Positions 25,733 to 34,139 of a DNA stretch of 54,963 bases are shown here, piece by piece. A program made the position numbers and the translations under genes. The notes beneath the pieces were generated by a model. It made no database searches. It was not told the origin of the DNA and was given only the letters and a program-made list of their open reading frames with translations. This stretch comes from Streptantibioticus parmotrematis (GTDB lineage Bacteria; Actinomycetota; Actinomycetes; Streptomycetales; Streptomycetaceae), in contig NZ_JAINVZ010000034.1 of NCBI RefSeq assembly GCF_019890615.1, positions 1-54,963 of the forward strand, written 5' to 3'. Each line of letters begins with the position of its first letter. The stretch's first letter is position 1.

Positions 25733-26917
25733 CTACAGCCACTCGCCCTCCAGCGCGGTGGCGGTCAGGCCCGGCGCCGCCGCGTACAGGACGGCCCGGT
25801 CGCCCGGCTTCTGCCCGGCGTCGTACGCCCGCCGCATGATGTCGAAGACGGCGGCGCCGCCGCGGTTGCCGGTGGTGTAGCTCGCCCGGCTGTGCTCCAG
25901 CAGTCCCGCCGGCCACTCCTCGGGCATCGTCTGCTCCATGTACTCCAGCACCCGGGTCCCGCCGGGGTGCGCCAGCAGCACGTCGGGGTGCCAGGAGCCG
26001 GGGTCGTCCTGGTGACGGACCCGCAGCCACTCCCACATCGCGGTGACCGTCTCCTGCACGGCGCGGGGCCCGCGCCGGTCCATCACGAAGTGGGCGCCGT
26101 CCGCCCGGGTGTCCAGGCGGTGCAGGTCCTGCGTGCCGGGCAGGGTGTGGTGCCAGGCGGCGTCCAGCCGCAGCACCGACTCGCGCCGCGGGCGGCCGGT
26201 GACCACCGCGGCGACCGCGGTGTCCGCGAACAGCAGCCGGACGATCAGGGACTCCAGGGTGTCGTCGGCGGGCTGGTAGGTGGTGCTCAGCGCCTCCGAG
26301 ATCACGACGAGGACCACCCGGTCCGGGTCCGCGGCCACCAGGTCCGCCGCGAGCGCCAGCGAGCGGGTCCCCGCGATGCACGCCCACTGCGTGGCCGGCA
26401 GCAGCATCACGTCGTCGCGGAGCGGGAGTTCGTTGGCCAGGGCGACGTCGAGGCCCGGCAGCGCCGGGGTGGTGGAGTGACTGGTGATCAGGCAGTCGAC
26501 GTCGGAGGCGTCGAGACCGGCGCTCTGCAGGGCGCCGCGCGCCGCGCGCTCCCCGTAGGACCGCACGGCCTCCCAGGCCGGGGCGGTGCGCTCCTGCACG
26601 GTCTGCGGCGCGGGTATCGCCTCGAGGGCGGCGATCGCACGGTCCACGTCCTGTTGACCGAACCCGTCGCGCGCCAGCGCCTCCCGGGCCGCTTCGGTGC
26701 CGACGCCGCGCAGGGCGCCGCCCGCGCCGGGCGCGACGGCGGCCTCCAGCGGCAGCATCCACCCGCGGCGCTCGATGCCGGTGCTCGCCGCGATGCGGTC
26801 GATCCGCGGCGCCCACGCCGCGTCCGGGTGCTGGTCGCGCACCTGGGCCACGACCTGGCTGGTCTCCACGGCGTGCTCGCCGTTGATCACGGCGGGAGGG
26901 CAGAGGTATGCGGCCAT
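25733..26917 (-). CDS. Type III polyketide synthase (chalcone synthase-like)
   Basis: 394 residues, full length for the family. Catalytic residues fall at Cys180 (ATQWACIAGTRSLALA), His317 (LLAHPGGTRVLEY) and Asn351 (TGNRGGAAVFDIM); the spacing of 137 and 171 nearly equals that of chalcone synthase. The C-terminal AAAPGLTATALEGEW replaces the usual GFGPG loop. It condenses malonyl-CoA units onto an unknown starter. ATG 26917 has AAAGG upstream; the extension to 27040 has no support. It lies 259 nt downstream of an AfsR/SARP regulator on the same strand. No tailoring gene adjoins it. Confidence 0.83.
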   Translation of the reverse strand: MAAYLCPPAVINGEHAVETSQVVAQVRDQHPDAAWAPRIDRIAASTGIERRGWMLPLEAAVAPGAGGALRGVGTEAAREALARDGFGQQDVDRAIAALEAIPAPQTVQERTAPAWEAVRSYGERAARGALQSAGLDASDVDCLITSHSTTPALPGLDVALANELPLRDDVMLLPATQWACIAGTRSLALAADLVAADPDRVVLVVISEALSTTYQPADDTLESLIVRLLFADTAVAAVVTGRPRRESVLRLDAAWHHTLPGTQDLHRLDTRADGAHFVMDRRGPRAVQETVTAMWEWLRVRHQDDPGSWHPDVLLAHPGGTRVLEYMEQTMPEEWPAGLLEHSRASYTTGNRGGAAVFDIMRRAYDAGQKPGDRAVLYAAAPGLTATALEGEWL

Positions 26918-27176
26918 CGCGAGGCACCTTTCTGGGGAAAGCGCGGGAATGCCACGAGCGCTGTGTCGTGGATCACTTCGGGGTGTCCTGTCCGGGAGCT
27001 CGCCGGTGTGATCCGCTTCGCGGCGTGTTGTCCGTTTCAAGGATGGCCATCAAAAGGACATTTGCGCTGTGATGTAGACAACTTGGGCGGCCTTTGTGTA
27101 CGTGACACAGCACACACCGCCGGACCCGCCTCCGCCCGCCTGACGTGGCGCCAGGGCAACAGTCCGACGTCCGGGG

Positions 27177-30100
27177 CTACTTGAGCCGGTCCTCGACTCT
27201 CCGGACGTCGGGGGCCATGCCCAGGAGCCGGAAGATGTCGAGGGCCTGGTGCAGATGGGACGTGCCCTCGGCGGTGTGGCCGGTGTCGAGCAGGATCCCC
27301 CCGACGCCCTCCAGGGCCGCGGCCTCGTCGTCGCGCTTGTCCAGTTCGCGGTTCATCCCGACGGCCTGCCGGTACGCACCGAGGGCTTCCCCGGTGCGGC
27401 CCGCGGCCCGCAGGGCGGCCGCGTAGTGGGTCAGAGTCCACGCCTCGTTGCCGCGTTCGCCTGACTCGCGGAAGCCGCGCAGCGCCTCGTCCAGGTCGGC
27501 CAGCGCGCCCGTGTGGTCGCCCACCAGGCTCTTGACGGTGCCCAGATGGGTCGAGGCGATGGCCTGGCCGCTCGGCTGGTCGAGCCGCCGGTACAGCAGC
27601 AGGGCCCGGGTGAGGTCCTCGGTGGCTCCGGCGTGGTCCCGGGTGAGGTAGCGGACGGTGCCCCGCTCGGTGAGCGTACTGGCCTGCCCGAGCGGGTTGT
27701 CGAGCCTGCGGTAGAGCCGCAGGGCCCGCCCGCCCGCTTCCTCCGCGCCCGGGTAGTCGCCGGTGCGCCGCCTGACGATGGCCAGCGCGGTCAGGGCGTT
27801 GGCCTGCCCCAGCGGGTTGTCCAGCCTGCCGCAGAGCAGCAGCGCCCGGTCGAAGTCCTCCGCGGCCTCCTGGTAGTCGCCGGTGAGGAAGCGCACCGCG
27901 CCCAACTCCCGCAGTGCCAGGGCCTGCCCGGCCTCGTTGCCGACCTGCCGGTGCAGGCGCAGGCCGCGGGTGAGGTCGGCGGCGGCGTCGGAGTAGTCGC
28001 CGGTGAGCTGCCGCACCCGGCCCAGCACCATCAGGGCGTTCGCCTGGCCGAGCGCGTTGTCCAGCAGGCCGTACAGCCGCAGGGCCCGAGTACAGGCCCG
28101 CGTGGCGCCGGGGTAGTCCGCGGTGTGCATGCGGACCCGGCCCAGTTCGGTGAGGGCGTTGGCCTGCCCGAGCGGCCGGTCCAGGTCCCGGTACAGGTCG
28201 AGGGCCCGGGTCAGCGAATCGATCGCGCCGGAGTACTCCCCGGTCAGCTGCCGCAGGCGGCCCACCTCGACCAGCGCCGCGGCCCGGCCGCGGGGGTCGT
28301 GACCGGTACCAGCCAGGTCCGCGGCGGCGGCGTGCAGTTCCAGGGCCCGCGGCCAGGGACCCCGGTGGTACAGGTACGAGGCGAGCGCCGCGGGCGGGGC
28401 GACCGCGCCGTCGGGACCGGCGTGCGCGGCGGCCTGCCGGCTCGCCGCGAGCAGGTTGTCGATCTCGGCGGCCATCCAGCGCTCCGCCGCCTCGCGGTCG
28501 TTGAGCGAAGGGTGGTGGCGCGGGGCCGGGGCGGGGGCCGGGTGATCGGCCGGCAGGGTGCGCAGATGGCGGTCGGCCGATCCCGCGGTGTGCCGGTAGT
28601 AGGCGAAGAGCCGCTCCAGCGCCGCCCGTCGGCCGGGCCCGGCCTCCTCGTGCGCGGCACGGCTACGGGCGTACTCCCGCAGCAGATCGTGCAGCCGGAA
28701 CCGGCCCGGGGCCGACTCGGACAGCAGATTGTGGTCCACCAGCTCGTACAGCAGGCGCCGGGCGGCCCTGAGACCGACGTCCAGCAGCGCGGCGGCCGCG
28801 TAGGCGTCCAGGTCCGGGCCCGGCACGTGTCCGAGGCGGCGGAAGAGCGTCCGCTGCTCGGCGGACAGGTGGTGGTACGACATGTCGAAGGTCGCGGCCA
28901 GATTGCGCTCGCCGTCGTCGAAAGCCTCCAACTCCGCCTGGTCATCGCGCAGTTCGGCCAGCAGGTCGTCCAGCTGCCAGGTGCGGCGATGCCGCAGCAG
29001 GGCGGCGGCGACCCGCAGCGCCAGGGGAAGCCGTCCGCACAGCTCGACCGCCTGCCGCAGCCGCTCGTCACCGGCGGCCAGCCGCTTCACGCCGGCCGTC
29101 GTGCGGAACAGCTCGGTCGCGTCGGCGACCGGCAGGGTTCCCAGGCTCAGCGCCTCGGCGTCGTCCAGCGCCTTGAGCCGCCTGCGGCTGGTGACCAGCA
29201 CCAGGCATCCGGCGTGCCCCGGCAGCAGGGCCCGCGCCTGGGCCTCGTCGGCGACGTCGTCCAGCACGATCAGGGTGCGGGTGCCGGAGAGCAGGGCCCG
29301 GTACCTGGCCGCGCGCGCGTCGAGATCGTTCGGGACGCTGCGCGGGGGCAGGCCGAGCGTGGCCAGCGCGGTGCCCAGGGCGTCGAAGGCGGTGCGCGGG
29401 GAGGCGTCCGCGCTGTGGGTGCGCAGCTCCAGGTACAGCTGGCCGTCGGGGAACCGGTCGGCCAGGCGGTGCGCGGCGTGGACCGCCAGAGCCGTCTTGC
29501 CCACCCCGCCCATCCCGTCGATCGCGCAGATCACCGGAGCGCCGGGACGGTCTCCCGCCCGGACCCGGCCCGCCAGCCGGGCCAGCTCGGCGAGTTCGCC
29601 CGCGCGTCCGGTGAACGCGCCGGTGTCGACGGGAAGATGACGGCGGGGAGGGTCCGAAGGGGCCGGACCGTCCGCCGCCCGCCCGGCCAGCGCGTCACTG
29701 TGGGCCCGGCGCAGGGCGGGCGTGGGCAGTCGGCCCTCGCGGATGAGGGAACGCTCCGCGTGCGACGCCATCCGCGCGGCCTCCGCGGTCCGCCCGGCGC
29801 CGGTGAGCGCCCGGACCAGAGCGGCGGTGACCGCCTCGTCACCGGGGTGCCCCACCGCCAGGTCGTGCAGGAGCGCCACGGCCTCGGCGGGGCGGTCCAG
29901 CTCCCCCTCGATCTCGGCGAGCGTCAGGGCGGCTTCACGCCGTCGGCCCTCCAGCCGCTCGGCGTGCTGACGTAAGTACGGGGTGTCCAGGCCGTCGAGG
30001 GGACGGCCACGCCACAGGGCGAGCGCCTCGCGCAGCCGGTCCGCCGCGATCCCGGACTCCCGCTCCCGACGGGCGGCGCGGGCCTGCTCCACCAGGACGG

Positions 30101-30416
30101 CGAACCGCTCGGTGTCCAGGAGGGCGGGGTCGACCTGCACGCTGAAGCCGGGCCGCCGGGCCAGGAGCCGGATCCGGTCGCCGACCGGCTCCAGCGCCCT
30201 GCGCAGGCCCGAGGCGTAGTTGGCGATCTGCCGGTCGACGGTGTCCGGAGGGACCGAGGGCCAGGCCCACTCGGCCAGGTCGGCGCGCGGCACGGTACGG
30301 CCGTGGTGGAGGAGCAGGACCGCCAGGAGGCAGGTGCGGCGCCGGCTGCCCAATGGGAGCGGCACACCGTGATGCCGGATGGTCAAGTCGCCGAGCAGTC
30401 CGATACTCAGGCTCAT
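27177..30416 (-). CDS. AfsR/SARP-type regulator with NB-ARC and TPR domains
   Basis: 1079 residues. It has an N-terminal OmpR-like DNA-binding domain (SIGLLGDLTIRHHGVPLPLG...), a bacterial transcriptional activation domain to about 245, an NB-ARC ATPase with Walker A GMGGVGKTALAVH and Walker B TLIVLDDVAD, and then about seven to eight 40-residue TPR-like repeats (GDYxxAxxxxxRALxLYRxLDNPLGQA). This is the AfsR layout of global or pathway activators. Codon 148 is TTA (29975-29973 on the minus strand), so translation may depend on the bldA tRNA. The type III polyketide synthase downstream is its most likely local target. Confidence 0.9.
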   Translation of the reverse strand: MSLSIGLLGDLTIRHHGVPLPLGSRRRTCLLAVLLLHHGRTVPRADLAEWAWPSVPPDTVDRQIANYASGLRRALEPVGDRIRLLARRPGFSVQVDPALLDTERFAVLVEQARAARRERESGIAADRLREALALWRGRPLDGLDTPYLRQHAERLEGRRREAALTLAEIEGELDRPAEAVALLHDLAVGHPGDEAVTAALVRALTGAGRTAEAARMASHAERSLIREGRLPTPALRRAHSDALAGRAADGPAPSDPPRRHLPVDTGAFTGRAGELAELARLAGRVRAGDRPGAPVICAIDGMGGVGKTALAVHAAHRLADRFPDGQLYLELRTHSADASPRTAFDALGTALATLGLPPRSVPNDLDARAARYRALLSGTRTLIVLDDVADEAQARALLPGHAGCLVLVTSRRRLKALDDAEALSLGTLPVADATELFRTTAGVKRLAAGDERLRQAVELCGRLPLALRVAAALLRHRRTWQLDDLLAELRDDQAELEAFDDGERNLAATFDMSYHHLSAEQRTLFRRLGHVPGPDLDAYAAAALLDVGLRAARRLLYELVDHNLLSESAPGRFRLHDLLREYARSRAAHEEAGPGRRAALERLFAYYRHTAGSADRHLRTLPADHPAPAPAPRHHPSLNDREAAERWMAAEIDNLLAASRQAAAHAGPDGAVAPPAALASYLYHRGPWPRALELHAAAADLAGTGHDPRGRAAALVEVGRLRQLTGEYSGAIDSLTRALDLYRDLDRPLGQANALTELGRVRMHTADYPGATRACTRALRLYGLLDNALGQANALMVLGRVRQLTGDYSDAAADLTRGLRLHRQVGNEAGQALALRELGAVRFLTGDYQEAAEDFDRALLLCGRLDNPLGQANALTALAIVRRRTGDYPGAEEAGGRALRLYRRLDNPLGQASTLTERGTVRYLTRDHAGATEDLTRALLLYRRLDQPSGQAIASTHLGTVKSLVGDHTGALADLDEALRGFRESGERGNEAWTLTHYAAALRAAGRTGEALGAYRQAVGMNRELDKRDDEAAALEGVGGILLDTGHTAEGTSHLHQALDIFRLLGMAPDVRRVEDRLK

Positions 30417-30654
30417 CGCTTCCGCCCCCCCTGCTCCGGTCACCGATGTCCCGCGCCTCGCCTCAGCGCCTCACCAGCCGTGCGGCGCGTGGACTCACCA
30501 GCCGTGCGGCGCGTGGGCGCTCCACCTCAGTCTGGCCGATCAGCGCCGCGGCCCGCCTCGGTTCACGCCGAACCGACTGTGCGATTCGTGTGCTCCGATT
30601 GTGAAGTGCCGCCGCCACACTGGTCGTTCAGCACCAGAACTGGAGGAACAGACA

Positions 30655-31845
30655 GTGGCGACAACACCGCAGCCGGGCCGCAGGGAAGCCGGACGCCGGT
30701 CCGTGCTCAAGGCCGCCATGGGCCTGACCGCCGGAGCCGTCGGCGTGGGATCCGGCGCGCTCGGAGCCGTACCGGCCGCCGCGGCCTCCGCCGCCGGCGT
30801 GAAGCCCAGGCTCCAGCAGGGGACTGCGCTGGTCCAGGGGGCCGGCGACTCCGCGAGCGCCCAGGGCCTGGGCTGCGGCGACCTGGGCATCCCGTACTTC
30901 CGGGAGCACGACGGTTCCTGGGGCTACGTCTTCGGCGACTCCTGGAACACCCAGCAGCAGGTCGACAGCGGCTACCTCGGGTCGCCGGTGATGCTGAACC
31001 AGGCGTCCTTCGACTCCTCCGGCGCGACCCCGATCTCCTTCACCTGGGCCATGCCCACCTCGGGCCGCGCCGCCCAGTTGTTCGACTACCGGCACCGCAC
31101 GAACAACGGCTACGGCTACGAGGTCAGCCGGATCCCCAACGACTGCATCGAGTTCGGCGGCCGCACCTACATCCAGTACACCTCGGTGGCCGTCTGGGGC
31201 ACGGACCAGGACCCGCTGCCCGCCGGGTACGACGGCTCGCTCATGTCCGGCGTCGCCTACTCCGACGACTACGGCGTCACCTGGAACGACTACGCCTACC
31301 ACTGGCCGGGCGACACCCAGGGGACCGACGAGTCGCTGTACGGCATGTGGTCCTTCGCGGGCATCGACCCCGACGGATGGCTGTACATCTTCTCCAAGCG
31401 GTGGAACGGCAGCCACAAGAACACCGCCGACGGCGGGGCGATCCAGCTGTTCCGCATCCAGCCCGGCGACTTCCGCGCCGGGAACTTCGGGGCCCAGCAG
31501 AACTGGGCGTACGTCAACGGCGCCTGGACGTGGACCACTTCGGCGCCGCCGTCGGTCATCCTGTCCGGCAACAACACCGGCGAGTTCTCCGTCAAGCGCA
31601 TCGGCGACACGTACTGCATGAGCTACTTCGACGTGGTCCTCGGCGCGATCTGCACGCGCACCGCACCCCGGCCCGACGCCGTGTGGAGCGTCCCCGTACC
31701 GCGGATCACCGCGCTGACCGTGCCGAACCTGTACGGCGGCTACATCCACCCCGGCAGCGCGAGCGCCACGTCCCTGACGCTGATCGTGTCGCAGTGGACC
31801 GCGTCGAACTACCGGGTGCTGCAGTTCGACGGAATCAACCCGTAA
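30655..31845 (+). CDS. Tat-exported DUF4185-family protein, possible endo-arabinanase
   Basis: 396 residues. A twin-arginine signal (GRRSVLKAAMGL, RR at 14-15) ends in AAAASA. The mature part is a five-bladed-propeller-like DUF4185 domain with two early aspartates (GCGDLGIPYF at Asp76 and VFGDSW at Asp95) and repeated W-x-D strands. Some DUF4185 proteins have been shown to be endo-D-arabinofuranases (GH183), in which N-terminal Asp residues are catalytic; activity here is inferred. GTG 30655 follows GGAGG by 8 nt. The gene is monocistronic with a strong terminator. Confidence 0.82.
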   Translation: MATTPQPGRREAGRRSVLKAAMGLTAGAVGVGSGALGAVPAAAASAAGVKPRLQQGTALVQGAGDSASAQGLGCGDLGIPYFREHDGSWGYVFGDSWNTQQQVDSGYLGSPVMLNQASFDSSGATPISFTWAMPTSGRAAQLFDYRHRTNNGYGYEVSRIPNDCIEFGGRTYIQYTSVAVWGTDQDPLPAGYDGSLMSGVAYSDDYGVTWNDYAYHWPGDTQGTDESLYGMWSFAGIDPDGWLYIFSKRWNGSHKNTADGGAIQLFRIQPGDFRAGNFGAQQNWAYVNGAWTWTTSAPPSVILSGNNTGEFSVKRIGDTYCMSYFDVVLGAICTRTAPRPDAVWSVPVPRITALTVPNLYGGYIHPGSASATSLTLIVSQWTASNYRVLQFDGINP

Positions 31846-31878
31846 CGCGAGGGGGCGAACCCGGCCGCCCGCCCGTGC

Positions 31879-31912
31879 GAGGACCCCGGAGCCGACCGGC
31901 TCCGGGGTCCTC
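31879..31912 (+). terminator. Strong hairpin terminator
   Basis: A perfect 15-bp stem (GAGGACCCCGGAGCC with its complement) and a GACC loop, 33 nt after the DUF4185 gene. Confidence 0.9.
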
Positions 31913-32080
31913 GACGTCCGCGCACGGTGCCCGCGAGGACGCCCTCGGGCGACGGACGTGGGCCGAACGATCAGACGTCGCTGGTCCGTTGGGGCCGTAA
32001 CGCTCTGCGGGGGAACCGATGACCATCCGTGGACATCGTTATCACGAAGAGGGGTCTTCAGGAGGATGGGGGGAGTCGGC

Positions 32081-32830
32081 ATGCCGGGACACGATGCGTT
32101 AGAGCAGGTGGGGGACGGCGGGGGCGGACGCGCTCAGGCCGTGCGGGCGACGGGCGCGCGGGCGGCGGGGGACGGGACCGGGCGGGGCGTGGTGCGTGTC
32201 GTGCTGGTCGCCGAGCAGTCGGTGACCCGGGCCGGGCTGCGTTCGATCCTGACGTCGGCGCCGGGACTGTGCGTCGTGAGCGGCCACGGAGATCCGGCGC
32301 AGGCCCTCGAAGCGGTGCGCCGGGAACAGCCGCAGGTGATCCTCGTCGGCACGCGGGAAGGCCTGGCGGTGGACGCGGTCGCCGCCCGGCAGCTGCTGGC
32401 CGCGACCGTCGCGCCACGGGCGAAGGCCATCCTCCTGCACCCCGCCGAGACCACCACGGACGTCTTCCAGGTCCTCACCGGAGGCGTGCACGGCTGCCTC
32501 GATCCCGCGGCGGACGAGGAGCAGATCGTCCGGGCGGTGGAGACGGTCGCCATGGGCGGGTCGGTGTTCCTGCCCGCCCCCAGCGTCGAGCAGGCCGAGG
32601 AGCCGCTGGCGATCAGCGGGCCGACTCCGGACGAGGCCCGCCTGACCGACCGGGAGCGCGCGGTCCTGGGCCGGCTCGCCCGCGGGCTGAGCAACTCCGC
32701 CATCGCCAGGGAGCTGTTCCTCGCCGAGGCCACCGTGAAGAAGCACCTGACCCAGGCCATGCGCAAGATCGGCCAGCCCGACCGGCTGCGGGCCGGGCTG
32801 TACGCCTATCAGCACGGCATCTTCCGTTAG
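32081..32830 (+). CDS. Atypical NarL/LuxR-type response regulator
   Basis: 249 residues. A receiver-like domain (about 38-160, VRVVLVAEQSVTRAGLRSIL) precedes a clear LuxR helix-turn-helix (LTDRERAVLGRLARGLSNSA, then IARELFLAEATVKKHL). The phosphorylation site is lost: the acidic pair reads AE, the phospho-Asp position after strand 3 reads VILVGTREG, and the usual Lys is absent (GVHGCLDP). It probably responds to a ligand or to abundance rather than to a kinase, as known for regulators in antibiotic clusters. No kinase gene is adjacent. It lies 226 nt upstream of hmaS in the same direction and may be its activator. ATG 32066 is an alternative start. Confidence 0.82.
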   Translation: MPGHDALEQVGDGGGGRAQAVRATGARAAGDGTGRGVVRVVLVAEQSVTRAGLRSILTSAPGLCVVSGHGDPAQALEAVRREQPQVILVGTREGLAVDAVAARQLLAATVAPRAKAILLHPAETTTDVFQVLTGGVHGCLDPAADEEQIVRAVETVAMGGSVFLPAPSVEQAEEPLAISGPTPDEARLTDRERAVLGRLARGLSNSAIARELFLAEATVKKHLTQAMRKIGQPDRLRAGLYAYQHGIFR

Positions 32831-32852
32831 CCGACGTCAGCTGCCGTCGGCT
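32829..32852 (+). terminator. Hairpin overlapping the regulator stop codon
   Basis: AGCCGACG and CGTCGGCT form an 8-bp stem with an 8-nt loop that begins within the stop codon of the regulator gene. It likely separates its transcript from the hmaS operon. Confidence 0.55.
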
Positions 32853-33056
32853 GAAGCTGTCGTTAGCTGAAAGGCACATGCGGAGGGCGACGTTCGGAGT
32901 ATTCCTCAGGCGCCGTCGAGACCGTACCGGTCGCCGAAGGTGTGTTCTTCGCCGTACCGGCCGCCGGATAATTTGGTGTCGCTCTTTCGGGCCGCCCAGC
33001 CCTGCCCCACGGAAATAGGGCGGGCGGCCACTCGCCCATACCACTGCGGGGGTTTC

Positions 33057-34139
33057 GTGAGCGACTTCACCATCAGCCATGTCGAATTCCACGTGGGCGA
33101 CGCCCGGCAGGCCGCCTACTACTACCGCACCGCGTTCGGATTCCGCACGATCGCCGAAGGCGGCCCGGAAACCGGTCTCGAGGGCCGCAGGTCGGTCCTC
33201 CTGGCCCAGGGCGACATCCGCCTCCTCCTGACGTCCGATCTGACGACGGACGGCCCGGTCGCCCGCTACGTGGCACGCCACGGCGACGGAGTGGCGAACG
33301 TCGCGCTGCGCACCCGGGACGCCGGGCGGGCGCTGCGCACGGCGCTCGACCACGGCGCCGAGCAGGTCACGGGCCTGCACACGGTCGAGCAGCCCGACGG
33401 CACCGTCTCGACCGCCGCCGTGCGCGCGTTCGGCGACACGGTCCACTCCTTCGTGCAATACGAGAACGACGACCAATTACCGGGCCCGTACCTGCGCTGG
33501 GTCGACACCGCGGACGACCGGCCGGAAGAAGGCGAACTCCTCGCCACTCTCGACCATTTCGCGGTCTGCCTTCCCGCCGGTGAACTGAAGAAGACCGTGG
33601 ACTTCTACCAGAACGCGCTGGGATTCAGCGAGGCGTTCGAGGAGTTCATCGAGGTCGGCGACCAGGCCATGGAATCCAAGGTGGTGCGCAGCCCTTCCGG
33701 CGCCGTCACCTTCACGTTCCTGGAACCCGACGTGCGGCGCAAGCCGGGCCAGATCGACGCCTTCCTCGACGCGCACGGCGGAGCCGGTGTCCAGCACCTC
33801 GCGTTCGGCACCTCGGCCATCGCCGGAGCCGTGCGCCGACTGTCCACGCAGGGCGTCGACTTCCTGCACACCCCGGCCACGTACTACGACGCGGTCGAGG
33901 GCCGGGTGGGCCCGCTCGGCGGCGACCTGGACGTGCTGCGCGAGCTGTGCGTGCTCGCCGACCGCGACCAGTGGGGCCTGCTGTACCAGATCTTCACCCG
34001 CTCCCCGCACGCCCGGGGGACGTTCTTCCTCGAACTCATCGAGCGGCGCGGCGCGCAGACCTTCGGCAGCGGCAACATCAAGGGCCTGTACGAGGCGGTC
34101 GAGCGGGCCCAGGTGGCCGCCGGCGCGGGCGCCCGGTGA
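33057..34139 (+). CDS. hmaS: 4-hydroxymandelate synthase
   Basis: 360 residues with two vicinal-oxygen-chelate halves. Fe(II) ligands are His167 (TLDHFAVCL), His247 (GVQHLAFG) and Glu326 (FFLELIERRG), with the spacing of known HmaS enzymes. Where 4-hydroxyphenylpyruvate dioxygenases have NEP, this protein has FLEP, as in hydroxymandelate synthases (IEP), and the end (FGSGNIKGLYEAVE) also matches HmaS. It converts 4-hydroxyphenylpyruvate and O2 to 4-hydroxymandelate and CO2. Codon 141 is TTA (33477-33479), implying bldA control. It is first in a coupled operon: its TGA overlaps the hmo GTG. The ribosome binding site (GCGGGGG) is weak. Confidence 0.9.
   Translation: MSDFTISHVEFHVGDARQAAYYYRTAFGFRTIAEGGPETGLEGRRSVLLAQGDIRLLLTSDLTTDGPVARYVARHGDGVANVALRTRDAGRALRTALDHGAEQVTGLHTVEQPDGTVSTAAVRAFGDTVHSFVQYENDDQLPGPYLRWVDTADDRPEEGELLATLDHFAVCLPAGELKKTVDFYQNALGFSEAFEEFIEVGDQAMESKVVRSPSGAVTFTFLEPDVRRKPGQIDAFLDAHGGAGVQHLAFGTSAIAGAVRRLSTQGVDFLHTPATYYDAVEGRVGPLGGDLDVLRELCVLADRDQWGLLYQIFTRSPHARGTFFLELIERRGAQTFGSGNIKGLYEAVERAQVAAGAGAR

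Noticed and set aside
33057-34139. 4-hydroxyphenylpyruvate dioxygenase of tyrosine catabolism
   Set aside because: The NEP motif of HPPD is replaced by LEP, the C-terminus matches HmaS, and the neighbours are hmo, hpgT and pdh rather than homogentisate genes.
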